Positions 6,595 through 15,625 of a stretch of DNA of 64,000 bases are shown here, one piece after another. Location: NCBI RefSeq assembly GCF_045984285.3, contig NZ_JBJQIK030000011.1, positions 1 to 64,000 on the forward strand, given 5' to 3'. The first letter of the stretch is position 1. Each line of letters begins with the position of its first letter. The position numbers and the translations under genes were made by a program. Below the pieces are notes generated by a model, which worked only from the letters and a program-made list of their open reading frames with translations, searched no databases and was not told where the DNA came from. Origin of the DNA: Rugamonas sp045984285 (GTDB lineage Bacteria; Pseudomonadota; Gammaproteobacteria; Burkholderiales; Burkholderiaceae_D).

Positions 6595-8742
6595 ATGAAG
6601 AATACGAGCGAGACCATCAAACTGACCCCCATCGCTGCCGCGATTACCGCCATGCTGTTTGCCGGCGTTGCCAATGCACAGCAAGCCGCTCCCGCCGAAG
6701 AGAAGAAGGCGGAAGAGCAGAGCAATACCACCGTCATTGTGACGGGTACCCGCACGGCCAAGGCCGTGGACAAGATTCCGGGCGCCGTGAACGTGATTTC
6801 CATGGCCGAAGTGGGCAAGTCCCTGGCCCTGAGCGAAGACGCGACCGCCGTGCTGGCGCGCCTGGTGCCTGGCTATGCCGAATCGACGCAGGCCATGAGC
6901 AACACCGGCGAAACGCTGCGCGGCCGTATTCCGCTGCGCCTGTTCGACGGCATTCCGCAAAGCTCGCCGCTCCGTGAAACGCAGCGCAGCGGTTCCTTCA
7001 CCGACCTGGGCGTGGTGGGGCGCATCGAAGTGATCAATGGCCCGTCGGCGTCGGAAGGCGTGGGCGCGGCTGGCGGCATCATCAACTACGTGTCCAAGAC
7101 CCCGACCAAGATGGGCACCGAAGTCACGCTGACCACCAAGCTGAACTCGCAGTTCGAAGACGACAGCATGGGCTGGAAAGTCGGCGTGAACGTGGCGCAC
7201 AAGCAGGAAGCCTTCGACGTGCTGCTGGCAATGTCGGAAGTCGACCGCGGCATGCAGTGGGACGCCAAGGGCCGCCGCATCGGCATGAATGCTTCCGGTT
7301 CGCTGAACGATACCGAAGGGCGCAACCTGTTCCTGAAAACCGGTTTCAACCTGAGCTCCAGCCAGCGCGTCGAAGTGAGCGCCAGCCGCTTCAAGCTGGA
7401 TGGTAAGGGCAACTACGTCTACCTGGAAGGCAACCGCGCCAAGGGCGTGACCGACAGCTCGCAGCCGGGCAAACCGTTCAACGGCCAGGCCGAGTTCAAC
7501 GACTTCCGCCAGTACGCGGCGAACTACACCAACGACGAAGTATTCGGCGGTACCTTCACCGCGCAGGTCTACAAGGCTTCCCAGGCGATGCGTTTCGTGG
7601 CCGAGAAGGGCGGCGCCGACAAGCAGGACCCGCTAATTGCGCCGCTGGGCACCTTGGTGGACCAGTCCGAAGTGCATTCCGAGAAGCGCGGCCTGCGCAC
7701 CGGCTACACCCGTCCGGACTTCCTGGTGAGCGGCCTCGAACTGCGCGCCGGCGTGGACGTGGTGCGTGACGAGACCGAACAGCGCCTGGCGCTGACCAAC
7801 CGCACCTGGGTGCCGCCGATGGAATACAGCAGCACCGCGCCGTTCGCGCAGCTGTCGTATGACCTGGGCGACCTGACCTTCAGCGGCGGCTACCGCCGCG
7901 AGTCCGGCGACCTGTCGGTGGACAGCTACACCACCACCTACTTCAACAACCGCGTGCACGTTGAAGGCGGCAAACTGGACTACGAGGCGAGCCTGCCGAA
8001 TGCGGGTGTCGTGTGGCGCTTCGCGCCGGGCTGGTCTGCCTACGTCTCCTACGGCAAGGGCTTCAGCCTGCCGAACGTGGGCATCCCGCTGCGTAACATC
8101 AAGGTGCCCGGCCAGTCCGTGGCCGGCATCCTGGACCTGCAGCCCATCATCGTGAAGAACAAGGAAATCGGCGCCAACTGGAAGGGTTCGTGGGGCAGTC
8201 TGTCCACCTCCTACTACCAGTCGGATTCCGACTTCGGTGTTTCGCTGTCGATCGATCCAGTGACCGGCGACTTCATCATGCAGCGTTCCGCGGTGCGCGT
8301 GAAAGGCTTCGAGGTCTCGGGTGAATATAATGTGACCCGCGACCTGCGTGTGAACGGCCTGTATTCTCGCATCCGCGGCCTGATGGCGTCCCGCCTCGGC
8401 GGCCCGCTGGATACCGAACAGGGTGTCTCGACCATCAATCCGGACAAGGTGGGCCTGGGTGTCAGCTGGCAGTATTCGGAGCGCGGCGATGTGCGCCTGA
8501 GTTCCACCACGCTGCGCGGCCGCGAAATCAATCCGGGCAAGAGCTCGCGCGAAAAGACCGGTGGCTACACGCTGCTGGACCTTACCACTTCGTACAAGAC
8601 CCGTTATGGCGACCTCACGCTGGGTATCGAGAACCTGGCTGACCGCTACTATATTCTGACGTCCGCGCAGGTGCCGGGCTTCCAGAACTTCTTCGCGGGC
8701 CGTGGCCGAACCTACTCGATCACGCACAGCATCACCTTCTAA
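6595..8742 (+). CDS. TonB-dependent outer-membrane receptor
   Basis: A roughly 715-aa receptor. The signal peptide ends at AGVANA; a TonB-box-like NTTVIVTGTR follows; the plug domain covers about residues 55-175 (GAAGGIINYVSKTP); the rest is a 22-strand barrel ending in the aromatic-terminated SITHSITF. Barrel and plug look like the siderophore/FecA type more than SusC. Its place in a sugar operon suggests uptake of an oligosaccharide or sugar conjugate, but this is inference. The start at 6595 gives a clean signal peptide; an in-frame ATG at 6577 is possible, and neither has a strong Shine-Dalgarno. Confidence 0.9.
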   Translation: MKNTSETIKLTPIAAAITAMLFAGVANAQQAAPAEEKKAEEQSNTTVIVTGTRTAKAVDKIPGAVNVISMAEVGKSLALSEDATAVLARLVPGYAESTQAMSNTGETLRGRIPLRLFDGIPQSSPLRETQRSGSFTDLGVVGRIEVINGPSASEGVGAAGGIINYVSKTPTKMGTEVTLTTKLNSQFEDDSMGWKVGVNVAHKQEAFDVLLAMSEVDRGMQWDAKGRRIGMNASGSLNDTEGRNLFLKTGFNLSSSQRVEVSASRFKLDGKGNYVYLEGNRAKGVTDSSQPGKPFNGQAEFNDFRQYAANYTNDEVFGGTFTAQVYKASQAMRFVAEKGGADKQDPLIAPLGTLVDQSEVHSEKRGLRTGYTRPDFLVSGLELRAGVDVVRDETEQRLALTNRTWVPPMEYSSTAPFAQLSYDLGDLTFSGGYRRESGDLSVDSYTTTYFNNRVHVEGGKLDYEASLPNAGVVWRFAPGWSAYVSYGKGFSLPNVGIPLRNIKVPGQSVAGILDLQPIIVKNKEIGANWKGSWGSLSTSYYQSDSDFGVSLSIDPVTGDFIMQRSAVRVKGFEVSGEYNVTRDLRVNGLYSRIRGLMASRLGGPLDTEQGVSTINPDKVGLGVSWQYSERGDVRLSSTTLRGREINPGKSSREKTGGYTLLDLTTSYKTRYGDLTLGIENLADRYYILTSAQVPGFQNFFAGRGRTYSITHSITF

Positions 8743-8763
8743 GCGAGAGGCCAACAGACCGTC

Positions 8764-10938
8764 ATGCGCAGCAAACTCTTTGTGCCGGGCTCGCGCCCGG
8801 AGCTTTTCGCCAAGGCACTGAACGGACAGGCCGATGCCATTTCGATCGACCTGGAAGATGCAGTGCCGGAAGCGCGCAAGGAGGAAGCCCGCGCAGCGGT
8901 CGCGGAGTTCCTGCGTTCGCCGCAGGCGCTCGACAGCGGCAAGCTGATTATCGTTCGCGTGAACGCCATCGGCTCGCCGCACTTTGAAGCAGACGTGCAG
9001 GCTGTCACCCAGCCTGCGCTGGGCATGCTGAATCTGCCGAAGGCGGAATCGGCTGCCGATATTCATACGGTATGCGCCGCGCTGGCGCGTGCCGAAAGCA
9101 TGAATGGCGTGGCGCGCCCGGTGCGCGTGCTGGCCAATATCGAATCTCCCCTCGGCCTGCGCAAGGCCGCCGAAATCGGCGCCGCCGACCCGCGCGTGGC
9201 AGGCCTGCAGCTGGGCTTTGCCGACCTGTTCGAGGCGAACGGCATTGCGCGCCGCGACCCGGCCAATGTGCATGCGGCGATGTTCGCCTTGCGCATGGCC
9301 GCCGCCGAAGCGGGCGTGTTCGCCTACGACAGCGCTTTCCCCGATATCAGGGACGCCAACGGCTTCCGCGCCGAAGCTGGCATGTCGAAGCGACTGGGCT
9401 TCTGGGGCAAGAGCTGCATTCATCCATCGCAGGTGGCGCTGGCCAATGAAGTATTCAGCGCGAGTGCTGCGGAGTATGAGCACGCCGTGCGCGTGCTGGC
9501 CGCCGCGCGCGAAGCCGAAGCATCCGGCGCGGGCGCGTTCACGGTGGATGGCAAGATGATCGACCTGCCGTTCATCCGCCGTGCCGAAGCCGTGGTCGCC
9601 GCAGGTGCCCCTGCGATGGCCGAGGCTACTGACGACGGCACGCCCGCGGCGAGCGCCACAAGCGATCCGTCTGCCGGCTCTGTTGCGCCGTCGGCCAGCG
9701 CGGGAATCGCGGCTGCTGGCGCCAATGCTGGCGCGCTCGCCGCCCTGGCTGCAGCACAGCCGGAACAGCGGCTGCCGCTGGCTGGTATCCGCGTGCTCGA
9801 CCTGAGCGCCTATATCGCCGGTCCTTACGGCTGCACGCAACTGGCCGACATGGGCGCTGAAGTCATCAAGGTTGAACCGCCGGCCGGCGACAACCTGCGC
9901 AAGTATCCGTCCACGCTGGAGGCGGAAAGCCGCGCCTTCCTGGGCGTGAACCGCAGCAAGCGCGGCATCGTCATCGACCTGAAACAGGTGGACGGCCTCG
10001 CCGTGCTGCAAAAGCTGGTGGATAGCGCTGACGTCCTGGTGCACAACTTCCGGCCCGGCGTGCCGGAGCGCCTCGGCATCGGCTACGAACAGCTGAAACA
10101 GCGCCGCCCGCAGCTGGTGTACTGCGCCGTCACCGGCTACGGCGAAAACGGGCCGATGAAAGACAACGCGGGCTACGACCAGGTGCTGCAGACCTTCACC
10201 GGCATCTGCACGCTGCAAGGCCCGGCAGGCGGCGACCCGCAAATCGTATATGGCAGCGTCGTGGACTACTACGCCGCCGCGCTGGTGGCCTCCGGTGTCA
10301 CGGCCGCGCTGTTCGAGCGCAGCCGCAGCGGCCAAGGGCAGTATGTGGGCGTCTCCCTGCTGCGCAGCGCGCTGGCGATGCAGTCCGCACGTCTGATCAA
10401 GGCTGATGGGGAACCCCTGAACGTCGGCCGCGACATGCGCTCCGGCGGCATCACCGGCATTCATCCCGCGAAGGAAGGCTACATCTACCTGTCCGCCAAC
10501 ACCGCGCATTTCTGGACCACCCTGTGCGAACGCGTGGGCCTGCCGGAGCTTGCGGGCGACGAACGCTACGACACGGTGCGCAAGCGCGCCGAGCACGCGG
10601 ACGCGCTGATTCCAAAGCTGCGCGCCGCGCTGTCGGCCCGCACCGCGCATGAATGGGAAACCGTATTCGGCAGCGACGTGCCATGCTCCGCCGCGCGCCA
10701 GCTCGAAGAAATGTTCGAGCACCCGCAAGTACGCGCCGAAAACATGATGGCAACGATGAGCCATCCCGTGGTCGGCAGCTATCAAGGCTTTACTGAAGTC
10801 GTCAAATTTGGCAATGCAGCGGCGCCCGCGCCGTTCGCCGCGCCGGCGCTGGGCCAGCATTCGGACCAGATCCTTGCAGCAAACGGCTATTCCGCCGAAG
10901 AGATTTCGCGCCTGCGCGCCCTCGGCGTTATCCGCTGA
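8764..10938 (+). CDS. Fusion of CitE-like CoA-ester lyase and CaiB/BaiF CoA-transferase
   Basis: A 724-aa two-domain protein. Residues 1-275 are an HpcH/HpaI-type CoA-ester lyase (opening LFVPGSRPELFAKAL, metal-site segment SIDLEDAVPEARKEEA). Residues 280-335 are an Ala/Ser-rich linker. Residues 336-724 are a family III CoA-transferase (GIRVLDLSAYIAGPYG, GYGENGPMKDNAGYDQVLQ with the likely catalytic Asp at 472). Known pathways pair these activities as separate proteins, for example malate or itaconate activation to a CoA ester followed by cleavage. One polypeptide doing both would take a hydroxy-acid to two smaller products. The frame is open throughout, so it is a true fusion. Substrate unknown. 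Confidence 0.88.
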   Translation: MRSKLFVPGSRPELFAKALNGQADAISIDLEDAVPEARKEEARAAVAEFLRSPQALDSGKLIIVRVNAIGSPHFEADVQAVTQPALGMLNLPKAESAADIHTVCAALARAESMNGVARPVRVLANIESPLGLRKAAEIGAADPRVAGLQLGFADLFEANGIARRDPANVHAAMFALRMAAAEAGVFAYDSAFPDIRDANGFRAEAGMSKRLGFWGKSCIHPSQVALANEVFSASAAEYEHAVRVLAAAREAEASGAGAFTVDGKMIDLPFIRRAEAVVAAGAPAMAEATDDGTPAASATSDPSAGSVAPSASAGIAAAGANAGALAALAAAQPEQRLPLAGIRVLDLSAYIAGPYGCTQLADMGAEVIKVEPPAGDNLRKYPSTLEAESRAFLGVNRSKRGIVIDLKQVDGLAVLQKLVDSADVLVHNFRPGVPERLGIGYEQLKQRRPQLVYCAVTGYGENGPMKDNAGYDQVLQTFTGICTLQGPAGGDPQIVYGSVVDYYAAALVASGVTAALFERSRSGQGQYVGVSLLRSALAMQSARLIKADGEPLNVGRDMRSGGITGIHPAKEGYIYLSANTAHFWTTLCERVGLPELAGDERYDTVRKRAEHADALIPKLRAALSARTAHEWETVFGSDVPCSAARQLEEMFEHPQVRAENMMATMSHPVVGSYQGFTEVVKFGNAAAPAPFAAPALGQHSDQILAANGYSAEEISRLRALGVIR

Positions 10939-10966
10939 CGTGCGCCAGCTCACTACAGGTAATCAG

Positions 10967-13417
10967 ATGACCAAGCAATTCACGCCCGCCATGCGCACCG
11001 CGCACTGGAGCTTCGCCCTGCTCGCCATGCTGCTGGCTTTCTGCATGCTGCTGGCGCCGCGCCAGGCGCATGCCGACAACCTGGCGTCCATCACGAACAT
11101 GGAACTGCCGCCGCTGCCGCTGCAGCAGAAGGCCGTGCGCATGCTCACGATCGAAGGACGGCTGCTGGCGCTGAGCGAAGACCGCAGCTGGCTGCTGAGC
11201 GAGGACCGCAAGTCGTGGACGGCGCTCGATTTCCGCGCGCCGCTGGCCCTTGCCTTCGCCGCAAGCGAAACGCAGACCTACCTGTTGTCCGGCGCCGAGG
11301 GCGCCCGCCAGGTGGTCAGCAAGGTCGAAAAGCTCAGGCTGCGCGGACCGACGGTGGAAGCGAGCGCGCTGCCGCCGCTGCCGGCGCCCCTTACCCAGGC
11401 GGTGGCCGCCACGCTGGGAGACAAGCTTTATGTAGCCGGTTACAGCGAAACCGGAGCGCCGCAGCTGCTGGCGCTTGATGCCGCCAACACCGCGGCGCGC
11501 TGGGAAACGCTGGCCGCATGGGACGGCCGCGGCGCGGCAATCAGCTCGCTCGCGGCACAGAACTCCACCGTGCTGCTGACGCTGCGCGGCGCCGACGGGG
11601 AGGGCGACCGCCTCCTGCGCTGGAAGGCGCGCAGCGGCTGGGAGGAAATGAAGCCGGTGGCGGGCAAGGTGCTGCCCGGCGCCGCGCGCTCCACCGGGCA
11701 GGCGCACGTGCTGTACCTCGCACGCCCGGCAGGCGATGCCGCCGCCGCGCCGCAGCTGCACACCTACCACACCATCACCGGCTCCTGGGCCGTGTCGCCG
11801 CTGCAGGATTCGGCGGCAGCGCAGGGCGGCAGCGAAATCGCGACCGGCTGGGCCAATGGCCTGCTGCGCGCCTACACGGCGGCGGACGGCAGCCAGCACA
11901 TGGCCTATACCGAAATCGTCAGCGGCAAGCGCCTGCTGAAAACCTTCGACTGGTTCGTGATCGTGGCCTACCTGGCGGGCATGCTGGGCATCGGCTGGTA
12001 CTGCTACATCCGCGAGAAGCGCAATTCCACCTCCGATTTCTTCGTTGGCGGCCGTTCCATTCCATTCTGGGCGGCGGGCATCAGCCTGTACGCGGCGAAC
12101 ACCAGCTCCATCAGCTATATCGCGATTCCCGCCAAGGCCTTCGAGACCAACTGGCAGTACATGACCAATAACCTGGTGGCCGTGGTCGCGCTGACTTTCG
12201 TGGCCGTGGCCGTGGTCCCGCTGCTGCGCCGCCTCGACCTGATGTCGGTGTTCCACTACCTCGAAATCCGCTTCCACCCGGCGATCCGCATGATCGCCAG
12301 CCTGATTTGCATCCTGGTGCAGATTGGCAGCCGCATGAGCGTGATCCTGCTGCTGCCGTCGCTGGCGATTGCCACCATCACCGGCATCGACGTCACCTGG
12401 AGCATCATCATCATGGGCGGCTTCACCATCATCTATACGGCGATGGGCGGCATGAAGGCCGTGGTGTGGACCGACTTCGTACAGCTCTTCGTGAAGATGG
12501 GCGGCGCCCTGTTCGCGATCGGCTTCATCATCTGGAAGCTGGACGGCGGCGTGGCGGAATTCGTCAGCGTGGCCGCGGCCGAAAGCAAGACCAAACTGTT
12601 CGACTTCAGCTGGGACCTGACCCAGCCTACCGTCTGGGGCTTCATTTTCCTCGTGCTGTTCGACGTGGTGCTCACCTTCCCGAAAGACCAGGTGCTGATG
12701 CAGCGCGTGCTGTCCACCAAGTCGGCCAAGGAAGCGACGCGCTCGATCTGGATGTTCGCGGCAATCTCGATTCCGGGCGGCTTCATCTTCTACACCATCG
12801 GCACCGCGCTCTACACCTACTACAAGAGCCATCCGGAGCGTATGAACCCGCTGCTGAATGTGGATGCCACCTTCCCACTGTTCATCGCAGCCGAACTGCC
12901 GACGGGCATCACGGGCCTGATCATCGCGGGCATCCTGGCCGCTGCCATGGCCACCCTGTCCGGCATCATGAACAGCGTGGCAACGCTGGCTTCCGTGGAC
13001 TTCTACGAAAAACTGGTGAAGAACCCCACGCCGAAGAAGAGTGTGCTGTTCGCGGAAATCGCCACCGTGGCCACGGGCCTGATCGGCATTGCCGCCGCAC
13101 TGCTGCTGTCGCGCTTCAATGCGCACTCGCTGTTCGATGTGTCGATTGAACTGGCGGGACTGCTGAGCGGCGGCTTCGCCGGCGCCTACACGCTGGGCAT
13201 GTTCACGCGCCGCGCCAACTGGCAGGGCGTGGCCATCGGCATCCTGTGCAGCTCCATCCTCACCACCATCTGCTGGACCTTCAAGATGGTCCACCCTTAC
13301 TTCTACCTGCCGATCTCGATCATGTTGTGCATCGTCTTCGGTTACGTCGCCAGCTTCCTGTTCCCAGCCCCGAAACAGTCGCTGGTTGGCCTCACGATTT
13401 ACGCCGACAAACCTTAA
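10967..13417 (+). CDS. Sodium:solute symporter with N-terminal beta-propeller domain
   Basis: An 816-aa protein. Residues 1-38 are a signal peptide or first membrane segment; residues 45-320 are a soluble repeat-rich region resembling kelch/mutarotase propellers (recurring short strands such as LYVAGYSETGAPQLLALD); from about residue 324 (FDWFVIVAYLAGMLGIGWY) it is a sodium:solute symporter with the expected FFVGGRSIPFWAAGISLYAA core and about 13 helices. Comparable propeller-symporter fusions occur in sialic acid and glucose uptake systems, where the propeller is thought to interconvert anomers before transport. The start is the ATG at 10967, 28 bp after the previous stop. Confidence 0.88.
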   Translation: MTKQFTPAMRTAHWSFALLAMLLAFCMLLAPRQAHADNLASITNMELPPLPLQQKAVRMLTIEGRLLALSEDRSWLLSEDRKSWTALDFRAPLALAFAASETQTYLLSGAEGARQVVSKVEKLRLRGPTVEASALPPLPAPLTQAVAATLGDKLYVAGYSETGAPQLLALDAANTAARWETLAAWDGRGAAISSLAAQNSTVLLTLRGADGEGDRLLRWKARSGWEEMKPVAGKVLPGAARSTGQAHVLYLARPAGDAAAAPQLHTYHTITGSWAVSPLQDSAAAQGGSEIATGWANGLLRAYTAADGSQHMAYTEIVSGKRLLKTFDWFVIVAYLAGMLGIGWYCYIREKRNSTSDFFVGGRSIPFWAAGISLYAANTSSISYIAIPAKAFETNWQYMTNNLVAVVALTFVAVAVVPLLRRLDLMSVFHYLEIRFHPAIRMIASLICILVQIGSRMSVILLLPSLAIATITGIDVTWSIIIMGGFTIIYTAMGGMKAVVWTDFVQLFVKMGGALFAIGFIIWKLDGGVAEFVSVAAAESKTKLFDFSWDLTQPTVWGFIFLVLFDVVLTFPKDQVLMQRVLSTKSAKEATRSIWMFAAISIPGGFIFYTIGTALYTYYKSHPERMNPLLNVDATFPLFIAAELPTGITGLIIAGILAAAMATLSGIMNSVATLASVDFYEKLVKNPTPKKSVLFAEIATVATGLIGIAAALLLSRFNAHSLFDVSIELAGLLSGGFAGAYTLGMFTRRANWQGVAIGILCSSILTTICWTFKMVHPYFYLPISIMLCIVFGYVASFLFPAPKQSLVGLTIYADKP

Positions 13418-13434
13418 GAATCAAAGAACACATC

Positions 13435-15624
13435 ATGACCAGCAAGCGCCCACCCACCTACGATACCCGCACCGTGCCTGCAAAAGAGCCGAAGCACTGG
13501 GACACCCCGCTGCCGCACACGCTGCCGGCCCACCTGCCAACGCCGGGCAAGGCGCCTGACTGGCCCTACATCAATATCGGGAAGTGGAAGATCGACGTCA
13601 ACAACTACGCCGACAGCTGGCGCAAGGAACTGACGATCTGGCGCCATGAGCACAAGATCCGCGCGGGCTACGACGGTTCGCGCTATGACCGCGAAGACCT
13701 GGCCTGGTCGCAGCGCAATTTCGTGCACACGCAGATGATGGTGGAAGACCGCTACTTCTTCGACCCGGTGAAGAACGAGTACACGGTGGACCGCTACCTG
13801 GACGACCTGGAGGCGCGTTTCGGCGGCATCGACAGTGTGCTGATCTGGTACGTGTATCCGAACATCGGCATCGACAACCGCAACCAGACCATGCTGGCCA
13901 GCGATATGCCGGGCGGCCTGGAAGGCCTGAAGAAGGCCGTGCAGGCCTTCCAGAAGCGCGGCGTGCGCGTCTTCCTGCCCACCATGCCATGGGATAACGG
14001 CACCCATCCGGAAGGCAAGGAAGACTGGGAGGCCGTCACCGACCTGGCCGTGAAGCTGAATGCGGACGGCGTGAACGGCGACACCTACAACGGCGTGCCG
14101 CGCGTGTACGCGGACTGCGCCGACAAGGCGAAGCAGCCGCTGATCTTCCAGCCGGAAGGCTCGCTGACGGCCGACGAAGCGCTGCAGTGGAACCAGCAGA
14201 CCTGGGGCAAGGCCTCCACCGAAATCATTCCTGCCGTGAGCAAGGTGAAGTGGCTGGAGTCGCGCCATATGGTCAACCTGGAAAACCGCTGGTGCCGCGA
14301 CCGCACCGATGACTTCCACTACATGTTCTTCAACGGCGTGGGCTATACCGCCTGGGAAAACGTGTGGGGCATCTGGAACCAGTTCACCGAGCGCGATGGC
14401 GAAGCGCTGCGCCGCATCTCCACCATCTACCGCAAGTTCCCCGAGCAGCTGGTGAGCCCGGGCTGGGAGCCGTATGTGACGGCGCTGCAGCAGAACGTGT
14501 TCGCCAGCCGCTTCCCGGCCAACGGCGTCACGCTGTGGACCATCGTTAACCGCAACGAGTATGAAGTGAACGGCGAGCAGCTGATCGTGCCGCACACCGA
14601 AGGCCGCGCCTATTACGACGTATGGAACGGCGTGCCGGTCACGCCGCGTATCCAGGGCACGGGCGAAGCCGCAACTGCGAGCTTCGACCTGACGCTGGAA
14701 GTGAAAGGCTTCGGCGCCATCGTTGGCGTGGACAAGGGCGCCATCGTGCCCGGCCTGGACGCCTTCCTGCTCAAGATGGCGGAGATGGCAGCCGCGCCGC
14801 TGCGCAGCTTCTCCGGCGCCTGGAAAGCGCTGCCGCAGAAGATGATCGATATCGCGCCGACCAGGGCCGCGGCCAGCGCACCGGAAGGCATGGTTGCCAT
14901 CCCTGCGGGCACTTTCGATTTCGTTGTCACCGGCATCGAGGTGGAAGGCTATACCTGGGCCGGCATGGACTTCCAGTACCCATGGGAGAGCATCGCGCGC
15001 CGCGCGCACCGCCGCCGCATGGAGATGAAGCCCTTCTACATGGACAAGCACAACGTCACCAACGCGCAGTTCAAGAAGTTCATCGACGATACCGGCTACG
15101 CGCCGCGCGATGCGCACAACTTCCTGAAGGACTGGGAGAACGGCGCCCCGCGCAAGGGCTGGGAAAACAAGCCTGTTACCTGGGTGAGCCTGGAAGATGC
15201 GCGCGCCTACGCGGCATGGGCCGGCAAGCGCCTCCCGCATGAATGGGAATGGCAGTATGCGGCGCAGGGTACGGACGGCCGCCTCTATCCATGGGGCGAC
15301 AAGTGGGACGACAGCCGTGTGCCGGCGAAGAATACCGGCCGCGAACTGCTGCCGCCGGACGATGTGGATGCCCACCCTGACGGCGCCAGCCCCTTCGGCG
15401 TGCTGGACCTGGTCGGCAACGTGTGGCAGTGGACCAGCGAGTTCGAGGACGAGCACACCCGCGCCGCAGCCCTGCGCGGCGGCAGCTCCTACCATCCGCA
15501 GACCTCGCACTGGTACTTCCCGCAGGCGCACCGCCTCGACCAGCACGGCAAATACCTGCTGATGGCGCCTGCCAAGGACCGCTCCGGCATGCTCGGCTTC
15601 CGTTGCGTGGTGGACGCAGCCTGA
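13435..15624 (+). CDS. Glycosidase-like barrel fused to an FGE-sulfatase (SUMF1) type domain
   Basis: A 729-aa protein without signal peptide. Residues about 60-470 look like a TIM-barrel glycoside hydrolase: alternating segments such as GIDSVLIWYVYPNIG, KKAVQAFQKRGVRVFLPTMP and LNADGVNGDTYNG, then a small beta-domain. Residues 482-729 are a formylglycine-generating-enzyme fold (EGMVAIPAGTFDF, VTNAQFKKFIDDTGY, GNVWQWTSEF, RGGSSYH). The paired Cys that bind copper in true FGEs after RGGS are absent (SSYHPQTSHWYF), so sulfatase activation is unlikely; the fold may serve binding or another chemistry. No sulfatase gene is nearby. Cytoplasmic location is inferred. Confidence 0.72.
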   Translation: MTSKRPPTYDTRTVPAKEPKHWDTPLPHTLPAHLPTPGKAPDWPYINIGKWKIDVNNYADSWRKELTIWRHEHKIRAGYDGSRYDREDLAWSQRNFVHTQMMVEDRYFFDPVKNEYTVDRYLDDLEARFGGIDSVLIWYVYPNIGIDNRNQTMLASDMPGGLEGLKKAVQAFQKRGVRVFLPTMPWDNGTHPEGKEDWEAVTDLAVKLNADGVNGDTYNGVPRVYADCADKAKQPLIFQPEGSLTADEALQWNQQTWGKASTEIIPAVSKVKWLESRHMVNLENRWCRDRTDDFHYMFFNGVGYTAWENVWGIWNQFTERDGEALRRISTIYRKFPEQLVSPGWEPYVTALQQNVFASRFPANGVTLWTIVNRNEYEVNGEQLIVPHTEGRAYYDVWNGVPVTPRIQGTGEAATASFDLTLEVKGFGAIVGVDKGAIVPGLDAFLLKMAEMAAAPLRSFSGAWKALPQKMIDIAPTRAAASAPEGMVAIPAGTFDFVVTGIEVEGYTWAGMDFQYPWESIARRAHRRRMEMKPFYMDKHNVTNAQFKKFIDDTGYAPRDAHNFLKDWENGAPRKGWENKPVTWVSLEDARAYAAWAGKRLPHEWEWQYAAQGTDGRLYPWGDKWDDSRVPAKNTGRELLPPDDVDAHPDGASPFGVLDLVGNVWQWTSEFEDEHTRAAALRGGSSYHPQTSHWYFPQAHRLDQHGKYLLMAPAKDRSGMLGFRCVVDAA

Positions 15625-15625
15625 T

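Noticed and set aside
14878..15624. Sulfatase-activating formylglycine-generating enzyme
   Set aside because: The fold is right but the catalytic Cys pair is absent and no sulfatase is nearby, so only the fold is claimed.
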